Below, one piece after another: positions 55,699 to 64,000 of a stretch of DNA of 64,000 nucleotides. The DNA is taken from NCBI GenBank assembly GCA_029262895.1, contig JAJCYM010000081.1:1-64000 (forward strand), read 5' to 3'. A program made the translations under genes and the position numbers. Below the pieces are notes generated by a model. The model was not told the origin of the DNA and did no database searches. It saw only the letters and a program-made list of their open reading frames with translations. Origin of the DNA: Roseivirga sp. Lineage in GTDB: Bacteria > Bacteroidota > Bacteroidia > Cytophagales > Cyclobacteriaceae. Each line of letters starts with the position of its first letter. Within the stretch, counting starts at the first letter, position 1.

Positions 55699-57825
55699 CT
55701 AAACCGCAGCCGCACGTACCTTTTTCTTAATTGCCGCTATGTCCGGTGTGTGGAGTGCACCCCAGGTTTCCTGCATTTGCTTAATCTTTTCCGTTGCTCC
55801 TGCCTGCTGCAAAATATTATTCACAGCATTGTAGGCAGAATCAAGTGCTCCCACTATCCAACCATGATGAACTGAACAACATTCTCCGGCAATATTCAAG
55901 CAGCCATTAAACTCAGGGGTGAGTAAGGTGGGATAAAGATTTTTAAACTGACCCGGAGCAAACAGTGCGAATGCGCCCCCTCCCGCATGGTTGTCCCAAA
56001 ACCAAGTCTTGGTGGTCACCTCCGGCTTATACCCGGAAAAGGCCTCATAAACGTCTACTTCAGGATACAAATAGGCTATTCCTTTTAGGCATTCGTTGAC
56101 GCGTTCCTCATCATTGAGTGCGCCCATACGTTCGGCATCCTGAGCCCAGCAGTAAATTTGAAGCACTCCCCCCTCGGAATCATAACCGTAAGAAGGATAA
56201 ACAATCTGCCTGTTTGGGCGGTCTGAAACGGCTACACCAAGGCCCTTGTCCTGTCGATTACCCAATTCTGCCCAAAACTGGGTATCAAAGGTGATAAAAG
56301 CTTTGAAAGAAGGCATATAATTACACTCACGCAGTGCCCTCGCTTTGGCAAAAGAGAGGTTATCGAAAAAATTTGTTTTCAATTGGCCACTCAAGTATGC
56401 CCCATTTGGCAAAGTACTGATGACATAAGCGTATTGCTTTTCAATGGTGTTGATTTTTTTGCCGTCTTTGTCTGTTTTCTCGATTGTCAAGTTCATGCCT
56501 CCATGATTGTCAAAGAGACATTCATCATGTTGAACCTGCACTACTTTATGGTTCATAAATACGCGTTGTTTCCTGCGTGATGGAGATCCAGGCACAGGCT
56601 TACCAGGGTCAGCAGCTGGAACGGATGCCGGTGGCTCAGCAGCAGGAGTTAAATTTGGTGGTGAGTAGCCTTTTTTTCCATTGAGACCTGGAATCATTCC
56701 TATCTCAATCTGGGCCCTGCTTCCATCTGTGGGTAAAACCCCATCTTCCAAATCAAGTACCGCCCTGCAAGCATCTGGAAAATGTTGCATCCCTTTGTCC
56801 ACAGTTACCATATACACATTCGGGTCGGATGGATCATAGGAATTCTTGCTCCCTCCCCAGTCATATACCGCTATAACCATTTCGACAAATGAAACGGAGT
56901 ACATTCCTGTGCCCACATTTAAGGTCTCCAGGTAGCTGGCAACGCTAAATGGTAGTAAATCTTCCTTTTTGCCCATTTCAGGCAAGTAATACTCCCCTAA
57001 ATCCCCAAGTGTGAAGACGTTGGTCAAATAGGCCCACATTGAATAGTTATCATACTTCATCAACATCGCAAAACCCTTTTCAAAGGACTGATCCAAGGCT
57101 GCGAGAAATGGACCATTTACTTTATCCAGGACCTTATTAATAGGCAGGTACGGGTCGCCTTTTTGAGGCTTCACTTCAGTGACCCAGACCATTGGTAAAT
57201 CGCCTCCTTCATCAACACCAAAGTTCAAAGAGTTTAATCCAGCTTCTTTGGCCGTAATGGGTGCTTCCATATTGTTGTATCGTAAACGCTGAACCTCGGA
57301 ATTGTAATAGAATTTTCGCCAATACACCGCTTCATCGGCCCGACCATTTCTTTCCAACACAGCATTCAGGGAGAGTGCCAAATGCTGAACAGGCAGCATA
57401 TCATCTGCAAATTGAGGAACTCTCATACCCCCAACTTCGCCATATAAGCCCTTCTTATTCTTATCTTTTGGGTCGTATTCGGTGGAATACCAGGTATCTA
57501 TTCTACCTCCCACTCTGTCGGAACCTTCAAACACTTCGCATTCGATTCCAAGGGATTGCAAAATCAGCCCTGAATACAATCCGGCAAAACCACCCCCAAC
57601 GATGCCCACTCTTGGTACTTTGGGCTTAGGTGCAGTCGGTAGTGGTTCAAAGTCAGCCTCAAAGAAACTGGCTTCCTTCCTACCACGTTGCTTTTCGATT
57701 TCAACTTGATATTCTTCACCATAATTTTCCAGTAACCAATTTGAAAATGCCCTGCGAACAGATCCTGCTTTCTTCTTTGGTTTTTCAGGTGAAATGTCTT
57801 CTAAATCAAAATTGAGGTAACTCAT
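55699..57825 (-). CDS. FAD-dependent amine oxidase family protein
   Basis: 708 residues. About 70 extra N-terminal residues precede the FAD-binding motif PRVGIVGGGFAGLYSGL at 71-87, with VFEGSDRVGGRIDTWY right after it. YGEVGGMRVPQF is the second flavin-contact motif. AFAFAPGQF-like ALFAPGQFKNLYPTLLTPEFNGCLNIAGECCSVHH forms the C-terminal FAD cover (read in two parts: ALFAPGQFKNLY and LNIAGECCSVHHGWIVGAL). It likely oxidises an amino acid or amine with release of H2O2 and ammonia; substrate unknown. The RebB gene is upstream. Confidence 0.88.
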   Translation of the reverse strand: MSYLNFDLEDISPEKPKKKAGSVRRAFSNWLLENYGEEYQVEIEKQRGRKEASFFEADFEPLPTAPKPKVPRVGIVGGGFAGLYSGLILQSLGIECEVFEGSDRVGGRIDTWYSTEYDPKDKNKKGLYGEVGGMRVPQFADDMLPVQHLALSLNAVLERNGRADEAVYWRKFYYNSEVQRLRYNNMEAPITAKEAGLNSLNFGVDEGGDLPMVWVTEVKPQKGDPYLPINKVLDKVNGPFLAALDQSFEKGFAMLMKYDNYSMWAYLTNVFTLGDLGEYYLPEMGKKEDLLPFSVASYLETLNVGTGMYSVSFVEMVIAVYDWGGSKNSYDPSDPNVYMVTVDKGMQHFPDACRAVLDLEDGVLPTDGSRAQIEIGMIPGLNGKKGYSPPNLTPAAEPPASVPAADPGKPVPGSPSRRKQRVFMNHKVVQVQHDECLFDNHGGMNLTIEKTDKDGKKINTIEKQYAYVISTLPNGAYLSGQLKTNFFDNLSFAKARALRECNYMPSFKAFITFDTQFWAELGNRQDKGLGVAVSDRPNRQIVYPSYGYDSEGGVLQIYCWAQDAERMGALNDEERVNECLKGIAYLYPEVDVYEAFSGYKPEVTTKTWFWDNHAGGGAFALFAPGQFKNLYPTLLTPEFNGCLNIAGECCSVHHGWIVGALDSAYNAVNNILQQAGATEKIKQMQETWGALHTPDIAAIKKKVRAAAV

Positions 57826-58019
57826 CGGTATAAGGTTTTAAAGGTCAGTGTGTGAATCAGTGAAAAGCGTATCCCTTTCACTTTATTGATGATGCCTGAA
57901 TATATCAGTTTTTATCAGACAGTATAAATATAATCTGAATTAAATGAATATACTTAATGAATAAATAGATTTAGTGAATCATTAGATAATGAACATCGAT
58001 GCCTCACATTAGCCAAGTA

Positions 58020-58610
58020 CTACGAGGTATGAAAAGCAGTAATGATGGCATTATAATAGGCGATGATATCTTCTACCGTAAGGCTAGGGGCATCGAGTGC
58101 AGGATATAATAAACTGATGTCATTTTTCAGTGCTACATCATGGATAGCGTAGCACATGGCTTGCTTTGAAATCCCTTGCTCAATAGCCGTTTTGAATATT
58201 CCTTCCAACTCAGTCTGAGCCCTGCTCACCAACTCCATAGTTTCGTTTGATAAACTACTCTTTTGAGCTTGCACCACTGCTTGTTGCAGCATGGCATTAC
58301 CCTGAGGTGAAGCCAACTTGGAATGTATATGGCCGATGACCATGTCCCCTGTAGTCAATTCAGTAACAGCAGCGGTTGATGCAGTATCAACAGCATAAAG
58401 GGTGCTTACACCCATTGTGGTAGCAGCCTGGGCGGTAACAGCGGTTTGCTGCTGTGCACTCATTCCACTTTGAGCCATCATAGCCATAGACTGCCCTAAG
58501 CTCTGGTACAAGTTGCTTAGCGCCATAGCTGGAGCTTCGGCAACTACTTTAACATTGGCTTGTGTTACTGCATCTGTAATTAGATCGTTAACGTGTGTTG
58601 GAAAGGCCAT
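58020..58610 (-). CDS. RebB-family R-body protein
   Basis: 196 residues from the ATG at 58610; the frame to 58697 adds 29 residues not seen in the family. Residues 1-80 match RebB: MAFPTHVNDLITDAVTQANV, APAMALSNLYQSLGQSMAM, AQQQTAVTAQAATTMGVSTL, AVDTAS. Typical Reb proteins are about 100 residues, so the C-terminal 100 residues are an extension. R-bodies are coiled ribbons that extend and break membranes. Only one reb gene is present. A TAAGTCCTAAA element lies 18 bp upstream. Confidence 0.85.
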   Translation of the reverse strand: MAFPTHVNDLITDAVTQANVKVVAEAPAMALSNLYQSLGQSMAMMAQSGMSAQQQTAVTAQAATTMGVSTLYAVDTASTAAVTELTTGDMVIGHIHSKLASPQGNAMLQQAVVQAQKSSLSNETMELVSRAQTELEGIFKTAIEQGISKQAMCYAIHDVALKNDISLLYPALDAPSLTVEDIIAYYNAIITAFHTS

Positions 58611-58627
58611 GCTTTGTGGGTTTAAGG

Positions 58628-58638
58628 TAAGTCCTAAA
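58628..58638 (-). promoter_or_regulatory. TAAGTCCTAAA element upstream of rebB-like gene
   Basis: An 11-bp exact copy of the element that occurs twice upstream of the PadR gene at 61654, in the same orientation relative to the gene. Starts 18 bp before the rebB-like ATG. Suggests the PadR protein, or a shared promoter factor, controls both genes. Confidence 0.45.
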
Positions 58639-58712
58639 TATAAGGATATTCTGTCCACTGAAATCACAAACCAATCCGGGTAGAACCTCTTAGTCAAAAA
58701 GGCAATTCCTAT

Positions 58713-61319
58713 CTATTCCTCTTTTAGAGAACTCACTGGATTTATAGTAGCTGCATGGTAAGATTTGAGGCTCACGGTTAAAACACCCACTCCAAAAGTC
58801 ACAACTCCCGCAATTAAGAATACAAATGGGTCCAGGCTTGTTCTAAATTCGAAATTATTCAACCAGTTCTGCGTGACATAATAGCCTACAGGAATAGCAA
58901 GTATAAAGGACAATAAGATAAGTTTGGAATAGTCCTTGGAGAGCAAAAGTAGAATTTGAACTACGGATGCTCCATGGACTTTTCTAACTCCTATCTCTTT
59001 GGAACGTTGTTCTGCGGAATAGGAAGCCAATCCAAACAGTCCAAGACATGATATCAAGATTGAGATTACGGCAAAGATGTTGGCCAATGCACTTACAGTT
59101 TGCTCATTCTCATAGCTTTCGGCATAGGCCTGATCGATGAATTGATAATTAAAGTCAAAAGTTGGATTTAGCTCTTTGGTAATTTGCTCAATTGATTGTA
59201 GTACAGCACCTGTATTATCTTCAATTCGAACCAATAGCAAGGGTGAGCCGCTAGGGTCATAACAAGTGATAATCAGAGGAGCAATTGGCTCATATAGATT
59301 TTGCATGTGAAAATTCTTTACTACGCCAACAATCTTCCCATTCAAGCCCCAAAAGGAAAGATCCTTGTTAAGCGGGTCATCAAACCCCATTAAGGCCGCA
59401 GCTACTTCATTGATGATAAAATTCGTGGAATCAGTTAGTTGGGCAGAAAAATCTCTACCTACCAACATTTCCATGCCAGCGGTCTTGATAAAATCTTCAT
59501 CAGAGATCAGGACATTTACTTCATAACCGTCTGATGGGTTTTTGCCTTCCCAGTTGGCTGAGCTTGTGGATCTACCATAACTGATTGGATTGCCAGATAC
59601 GGCACTTACTGATTTTACCTCTGGTAATCTCAGCAACTCTGTTTTATACGTTTCTAAACGACTAGCCAGGTCGCCTTCCATAGTGATAGCGACTAGATTT
59701 TCTTTATCCAGACCAAGGTCTTTGTTTAAAACATAATCTATCTGTTTATAAACCACTGCGGTGCCTAGAATAAGCAGAGTAGAAATTGCAAACTGAAAGA
59801 TGACAAGACCTCTTCTAAAATAGGAAGCAAAAGAGGGTTGTTTCAAGCCTCCCTTGATCGATTGAATAATATTTAAAGTAGGTAAGAGAATGGCTGGGTA
59901 ACTACCGGAAAGAAGTCCCACAGTTAGCGTAAGCCCTACAATATAAATCCAGGTTTGAAATTGGGTGTAATCAATTGACAAGGCTTTATTAACCAAAACA
60001 TTGAAGGATGGCAACAACAGCGTAACAGCAAGTACCGACAGTGCCACAGCTACAGTTGTCATTAAAATAGCTTCGAAGAAGAATTGAGTACTAAGGGATT
60101 TCTTTCCAGCCCCCATGACTTTTCTTAATCCAATCTCCTTTGATCTTCTACTGGCCCTTGCAGTAGTCAGGTTCATGAAGTTGATACAGGCGACCAGGAG
60201 AATGAATATCGCCACTACCGTCATGATTCTTACATAGTCAATTCTACCACCTGAAATCACCCCATTTACAAAATTGGAATAGAGATAGGTGTCTTCAAAC
60301 TTTTGAAGGATGGATTCCTCATCACCGGCACTTGGGTTTCCTTGGGTATGGTCCTTGATTTCACTGAGCATGCGTTCCCCCACAATTGAAACCTTGGCTT
60401 CTTCCGGGATTGTTATATAGATGTGAAAACTGCCATTGCCCCAATCTTCTACCCATTTGTTGGCATTGTAATACCCTTCGGCTGGTATTAGCCAATCAAA
60501 ATCAAGTGTAGAGTTGGCTCCTATATCTTCAAACACACCCATCACCAAAACATCTATGGATTCATCCAGCTTCAGGATTTCGCCTAAAGCCATATCTCTC
60601 CAATTATCTCCAAAATACTTTTGAGCCATAGTCTTTGAAATCAACACTGAGTTTATTTCATCAAGCGCTGTGTTTTTGTCCCCGACCAGAAGTGGAAAAG
60701 AAAACATGTTTAGGAATTCCGGGCTCGCAAATCGACCAGCCTCTTCAGATGATTGCTCTGCCCAATCGAACCTCATATCCATCAACCAGCTTACAGACGC
60801 TACTGAATTGATTTCTGAATATTCCTCCCGCAATAGATCTCCTAAGGGTTTTGGGTTAGTAGCGGTAGTAGAGACCAGTCCATTAGACTGCTTCATGTTT
60901 CTGAAAACCTTGTAAATCTGATCTCCATTTTCATGAAACTTATCGATGCTCACTTCATCTTGTACCCATAATAGAATTAACACACTGGAGGTAATGCCTA
61001 CCACCAAACCTAGCAGGTTAATTGAGGTATAGCCCTTGTACCTTAGAGCGTTTCTGATTGCGATTTTAATATAGTTGCTTATCATATCGAGTTGATTTGA
61101 ACCTTTATTGATTTGAATATTTTTGATTATCCCCGGACGAAAAAGAAACAGGACATCCAACGTAAATAAGAGTTTGGCTTTCACCTTACTTTTTGCTGAC
61201 CGTTGTGCAAAAAGCTCAGAGATATCCCCTTCTACATCCTCTATTAAGTCAGGACTGCAAAACCACTTCAATAATCGAAGTGGAATTTTAGGTGGATTTA
61301 TGCCTAATGATGACCTCAT
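58713..61319 (-). CDS. Prefix-domain FtsX/MacB permease, PadR-linked
   Basis: 868 residues. The prefix domain of about 75 residues has WFCSPDLIEDVEGDISELFAQR, then the first helix at about 100-120. Two MacB_PCD/FtsX halves follow, with TTARASRRSKEIGLRKVMGA and EQRSKEIGVRKVHGA coupling segments, ending NPVSSLKEE. Same architecture as 51492 but distantly related. Overlaps the PadR gene by 4 bp. Probably responds to membrane stress with its PadR partner; substrate unknown. Confidence 0.93.
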   Translation of the reverse strand: MRSSLGINPPKIPLRLLKWFCSPDLIEDVEGDISELFAQRSAKSKVKAKLLFTLDVLFLFRPGIIKNIQINKGSNQLDMISNYIKIAIRNALRYKGYTSINLLGLVVGITSSVLILLWVQDEVSIDKFHENGDQIYKVFRNMKQSNGLVSTTATNPKPLGDLLREEYSEINSVASVSWLMDMRFDWAEQSSEEAGRFASPEFLNMFSFPLLVGDKNTALDEINSVLISKTMAQKYFGDNWRDMALGEILKLDESIDVLVMGVFEDIGANSTLDFDWLIPAEGYYNANKWVEDWGNGSFHIYITIPEEAKVSIVGERMLSEIKDHTQGNPSAGDEESILQKFEDTYLYSNFVNGVISGGRIDYVRIMTVVAIFILLVACINFMNLTTARASRRSKEIGLRKVMGAGKKSLSTQFFFEAILMTTVAVALSVLAVTLLLPSFNVLVNKALSIDYTQFQTWIYIVGLTLTVGLLSGSYPAILLPTLNIIQSIKGGLKQPSFASYFRRGLVIFQFAISTLLILGTAVVYKQIDYVLNKDLGLDKENLVAITMEGDLASRLETYKTELLRLPEVKSVSAVSGNPISYGRSTSSANWEGKNPSDGYEVNVLISDEDFIKTAGMEMLVGRDFSAQLTDSTNFIINEVAAALMGFDDPLNKDLSFWGLNGKIVGVVKNFHMQNLYEPIAPLIITCYDPSGSPLLLVRIEDNTGAVLQSIEQITKELNPTFDFNYQFIDQAYAESYENEQTVSALANIFAVISILISCLGLFGLASYSAEQRSKEIGVRKVHGASVVQILLLLSKDYSKLILLSFILAIPVGYYVTQNWLNNFEFRTSLDPFVFLIAGVVTFGVGVLTVSLKSYHAATINPVSSLKEE

Positions 61320-61654
61320 ATAAATTTGAAGTCAAAACTCATGTCAGGAATAGCCTTCCATAGATTCTGCCGTTCTTCCATAACTTTTTCCAGGGCATTT
61401 TTGCCATAGACCGTTACTTTAAAGTATCGTTTGCGTTTCCCGCCACGGATGGCTGTGGCCTCTCCGAATTCAGATTCCAGAAACCCTTTTTTCTCCAGGC
61501 GCTTAAGTCCGGTACGCATGGCTCCTACGCTAACCTTCCGCTTTAGCCGTGTTTCAATGTCTTCCTTTATAGCAATACCGTAGGCATCCTCATAAAGCAC
61601 AGCCACTGTCAGCAATAGCACCTCTTCAAATTCTCCTAGTGAATATTTTCCCAT
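61316..61654 (-). CDS. PadR-family transcriptional regulator
   Basis: 112 residues of winged helix: MGKYSLGEFEEVLLLTVAVL, YGIAIKEDIETRLKRKVS, MRTGLKRLEKKGFLESEFGE, and wing GGKRKRYFKVTVYGKNAL. Partner of the overlapping permease gene. Two TAAGTCCTAAA copies 11 and 37 bp upstream look like its own operators, and a third copy sits before the rebB-like gene, so its regulon may include the R-body gene (inference). Confidence 0.92.
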   Translation of the reverse strand: MGKYSLGEFEEVLLLTVAVLYEDAYGIAIKEDIETRLKRKVSVGAMRTGLKRLEKKGFLESEFGEATAIRGGKRKRYFKVTVYGKNALEKVMEERQNLWKAIPDMSFDFKFI

Positions 61655-61664
61655 TGATTTGATT

Positions 61665-61701
61665 TAAGTCCTAAAAGTAATCAATATATATAAGTCCTAA
61701 A
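61665..61701 (-). promoter_or_regulatory. Direct repeat of TAAGTCCTAAA upstream of PadR gene
   Basis: Exact copies at 61665-61675 and 61691-61701, period 26 bp, in the 248-bp region divergent between the PadR gene and the VPS10-like gene. A third copy is at 58628-58638. Position fits an autoregulatory operator. Confidence 0.5.
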
Positions 61702-61902
61702 TGAAGTCTTTACTAAAACTATGACAAAACCTGCGATACACTAAAGACTCACGAACCTTATGAAGGTTACATGCTAGGCATTTTAAAAATTCGAGAATAA
61801 CAGATTAGTGGCAATGCGACTACCAGGAGCACCACTGAAATAATGGCACTGCCTGGATACGTTTAGATTTTGTAATTTCCATTTCAACCTTATTCCAAGC
61901 GC

Positions 61903-64000
61903 ATGAAAGTCTATCGATCATTCTTCACCCTTGCTTTATTAATTACGGGCCTATTGGCTCAGGATGTTATCCTGCTGGCTCAATCGACAAAACCGGACCT
62001 TCCGGTAGATCCCTCCTTCTACGGTAATTATACCTGGAGAAACATTGGCCCCAATCGTGGCGGACGCTCGCTTGGCAGTTCAGGTAGCCCTGGCAGACCC
62101 AATGAGTACTATTTTGGGGCTACTGGTGGTGGTCTCTGGAAAACTGTAGACAGTGGAAACAATTGGTTTCCAGTTACAGATGGACAAATTACCTCATCCA
62201 GCATAGGTGCTGTGGCCGTTGCAGAGACCAATCCGGATATCGTCTATATCGGTGGCGGTGAAACTCAGCTTCGCGGAAGTATCACACAGGGCGATGGTGT
62301 GTACAAGACCACCGATGGTGGCAAGACCTGGAGGGATTTAGGTTTGAAAGAAACCCAAGCCATTTCAAGAATCCGTGTACACCCAACCAATCCAAACATT
62401 GTGTATGTAGCGGCATTGGGTCATGTTTATGGCGATAACGAAGAACGAGGTGTATTCCGATCAAAAGATGGAGGTAACAACTGGGAGAAAGTACTTTATG
62501 TAAGTGATAAGGCTGGAGCAGCCGATTTGATTATTGACAGAACTAATCCTGATGTTTTATATGCGACTACATGGCAGGTCTATCGCAAAGCCTGGAAGAT
62601 GTGGGGTGGCGGACCTGATAGTAAGTTATGGAAGTCACTTGATGGTGGAGATACCTGGGTGGATTTAACAGAGATGCCAGGGATGCCTGAAGGACCAATT
62701 GGTAAAATTGGGGTGACCGTCTCTCCTGCCGACCCGAATCGTGTTTGGGCAGTAGTAGAAGCCAATGAGGGTGGAATCTTCCGTTCCGATGATGCGGGAT
62801 GGACTTGGGAACGCGTCAACTCAGAGCGCAAGCTACGTCAGCGTGCTTTTTATTACTCTCGTATCTACGCTGATCCCCTGGATAGAGATGTGGTCTATGG
62901 ACTCAATGTGCAGTTCTGGAAATCAACCGATGGAGGAAAGACTTTTGATATTAGAATTCGTCCACCGCATGGCGATAACCATGACCTATGGATCGACCCT
63001 AATGATCCAATGAGGATGATCAGTTCCAATGATGGTGGTGGCACGGTAAGCCTCAATGGCGGCCAAACCTGGACGGAACAGGATTATCCCACTACTCAAT
63101 TTTATCATGTAATGACCACTTCAGATGTTCCCTATCATGTTGCTGGTGCTCAACAGGATAACAGCACCTTGGCTATGCCAAGCGATGGCTGGAACCATAT
63201 GATGGGACGTGGCCCGGGACATGGCTGGCACTACGCAGTTGGTGGCGGTGAAAGTGGCTGGATTACACAAAGTCCTATTGACCCTGACGTTTTTTATGCG
63301 GGTAGCCAGGGCGCCCTCTTGACCAGATACAATAGAAAGACCGGCCAAAGAAGAGATATTCAGGTATATCCGCGATTCTTTTCAGGTGAACCTTCAAGTG
63401 CCTTGCCCGAACGATGGCAATGGACCTTCCCTATCATGTTCTCACCAAAGAATCCAAACACAATGTACACCACTTCACAGCATGTTTGGAAAACCACGAA
63501 TGATGGACAGACCTGGGAAAAGATCAGTCCTGATTTGACCTATGCCGATCCCGAAACACTCGGGCCAACTGGTGGGATTATCACCAAAGACATGAACGGG
63601 CCTGAAATTTACGCCACTGTATTTGCCCTGGCTCCGTCCAACTACGATGAAAATACAATTTGGGCTGGCTCTGATGATGGTAAGATCCACATTACACGGA
63701 ATGGTGGAAAACGATGGACCGACATTACCCCAAAAGAGCTTCCTAAGTTCTCCAGGGTCAGTATAATTGAAGAAAGTAAATTCAATCCGGGAACGCTATA
63801 TGTAGCAGCCAATAGATATCAAGTCGATGACAGGGAGCCTTACGTATTTAAAACTACCGATTATGGCAAAACCTGGACCAAGATAATTAATGGAATAGCT
63901 CCAGGGCATTTTGCCAGAGCGATAAGGGAAGACCTTAAAGAGCCGGGTTTGCTCTATTTAGCTACAGAACATGGCGTGTATGTTTCCTTCAATGATGGAG
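61903..64000 (+). CDS. VPS10/sortilin-like BNR-repeat exported protein, 3' part outside window
   Basis: About 699 N-terminal codons; the right edge cuts the gene. The ATG at 61903 opens on a signal peptide (MKVYRSFFTLALLITGLLAQ). YTWRNIGPNRGGRS starts a multi-blade propeller with Asp-box/BNR repeats such as KTVDSGNNWFPV, KTTDGGKTWRDL, RSKDGGNNWEKV, KSLDGGDTWVDL. Family members in Bacteroidota are about 1000 residues, sometimes called glycosyl hydrolases, but activity is unproven. It is divergent from the PadR gene. Confidence 0.88.
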   Translation, partial: MKVYRSFFTLALLITGLLAQDVILLAQSTKPDLPVDPSFYGNYTWRNIGPNRGGRSLGSSGSPGRPNEYYFGATGGGLWKTVDSGNNWFPVTDGQITSSSIGAVAVAETNPDIVYIGGGETQLRGSITQGDGVYKTTDGGKTWRDLGLKETQAISRIRVHPTNPNIVYVAALGHVYGDNEERGVFRSKDGGNNWEKVLYVSDKAGAADLIIDRTNPDVLYATTWQVYRKAWKMWGGGPDSKLWKSLDGGDTWVDLTEMPGMPEGPIGKIGVTVSPADPNRVWAVVEANEGGIFRSDDAGWTWERVNSERKLRQRAFYYSRIYADPLDRDVVYGLNVQFWKSTDGGKTFDIRIRPPHGDNHDLWIDPNDPMRMISSNDGGGTVSLNGGQTWTEQDYPTTQFYHVMTTSDVPYHVAGAQQDNSTLAMPSDGWNHMMGRGPGHGWHYAVGGGESGWITQSPIDPDVFYAGSQGALLTRYNRKTGQRRDIQVYPRFFSGEPSSALPERWQWTFPIMFSPKNPNTMYTTSQHVWKTTNDGQTWEKISPDLTYADPETLGPTGGIITKDMNGPEIYATVFALAPSNYDENTIWAGSDDGKIHITRNGGKRWTDITPKELPKFSRVSIIEESKFNPGTLYVAANRYQVDDREPYVFKTTDYGKTWTKIINGIAPGHFARAIREDLKEPGLLYLATEHGVYVSFNDG

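Noticed and set aside
1-64000. tRNA, rRNA, CRISPR array or intact insertion sequence
   Set aside because: Looked for clover-leaf-like runs, regular short repeats and transposase motifs; none was convincing.

Overview
The window looks like the chromosome of a Bacteroidota bacterium, most likely a marine-type member of the Cytophagales (inference; no rRNA or other marker gene is present). Pointers are the many double-length FtsX/MacB permeases, LytS/LytTR two-component pairs, a hybrid two-component system (HTCS) protein, PD40 propeller lipoproteins, a DUF6090 protein, and the lack of obvious Shine-Dalgarno sites. Base composition is around 40% GC by eye. I saw no tRNA, rRNA, CRISPR array or intact transposase.

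Region 1 (1-19.2 kb) is a signalling and membrane-remodelling neighbourhood. Three FtsX-type permeases (one cut by the left edge) alternate with five related PD40 beta-propeller proteins, one of which joins a CBM9-like domain to two propellers. A TolB-like propeller and three LytTR sensor/regulator pairs lie alongside. Two copies of a direct repeat, AACTGCTC-N12-AACTGCTC, lie in front of the 7286 permease and in the TolB/kinase divergent promoter, and look like LytTR operators. No ATPase partner for the permeases is encoded.

Region 2 (19.4-35 kb) starts with a deiminase lipoprotein and a DUF6090 protein. It continues with an AraC regulator, a DUF2652/SRPBCC protein, and a complete Nit1C cluster in the order nitB-C-D-E-F-G-H, followed by a DUF1348 gene. 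In other bacteria Nit1C is linked to cyanide/nitrile nitrogen assimilation. A 1406-residue HTCS regulator sits directly upstream. A 25-bp direct-repeat element is shared by the nit promoter region and the DUF2652 promoter region. nitE and nitF are in one reading frame, split by a single TGA, and nitF has no normal start upstream of its conserved N-terminus.

Region 3 (35.1-38.6 kb) is a compact, overlapping four-gene operon: MazG-like pyrophosphohydrolase; a GIY-YIG + DUF2075 helicase + LexA/S24-type peptidase fusion; a 69-residue protein; and an Nmad2 protein. It looks like an accessory genome-conflict (defence) cassette and is my main candidate for an undescribed system. It is bordered by a permease remnant and an orphan copy of a terminator found at 20.6 kb.

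Region 4 (39.3-48.4 kb) holds a SnoaL-like protein, a GAF/AAA+/Fis sigma-54 activator, a YceI+TPR lipoprotein, an mtnA + class II aldolase pair, an intergenic tandem repeat, a membrane AraC regulator and an erythromycin-esterase homologue.

Region 5 (48.4-61.7 kb) carries a tyrosinase, a DUF2182 membrane protein and a stand-alone paralogue of the tyrosinase C-terminal domain. It also has two PadR + prefix-domain permease pairs, a gluzincin lipoprotein, a flavin amine oxidase and an R-body protein (RebB). The last gene (61.9 kb to the right edge) is a VPS10/sortilin-like BNR-repeat protein, cut by the window.
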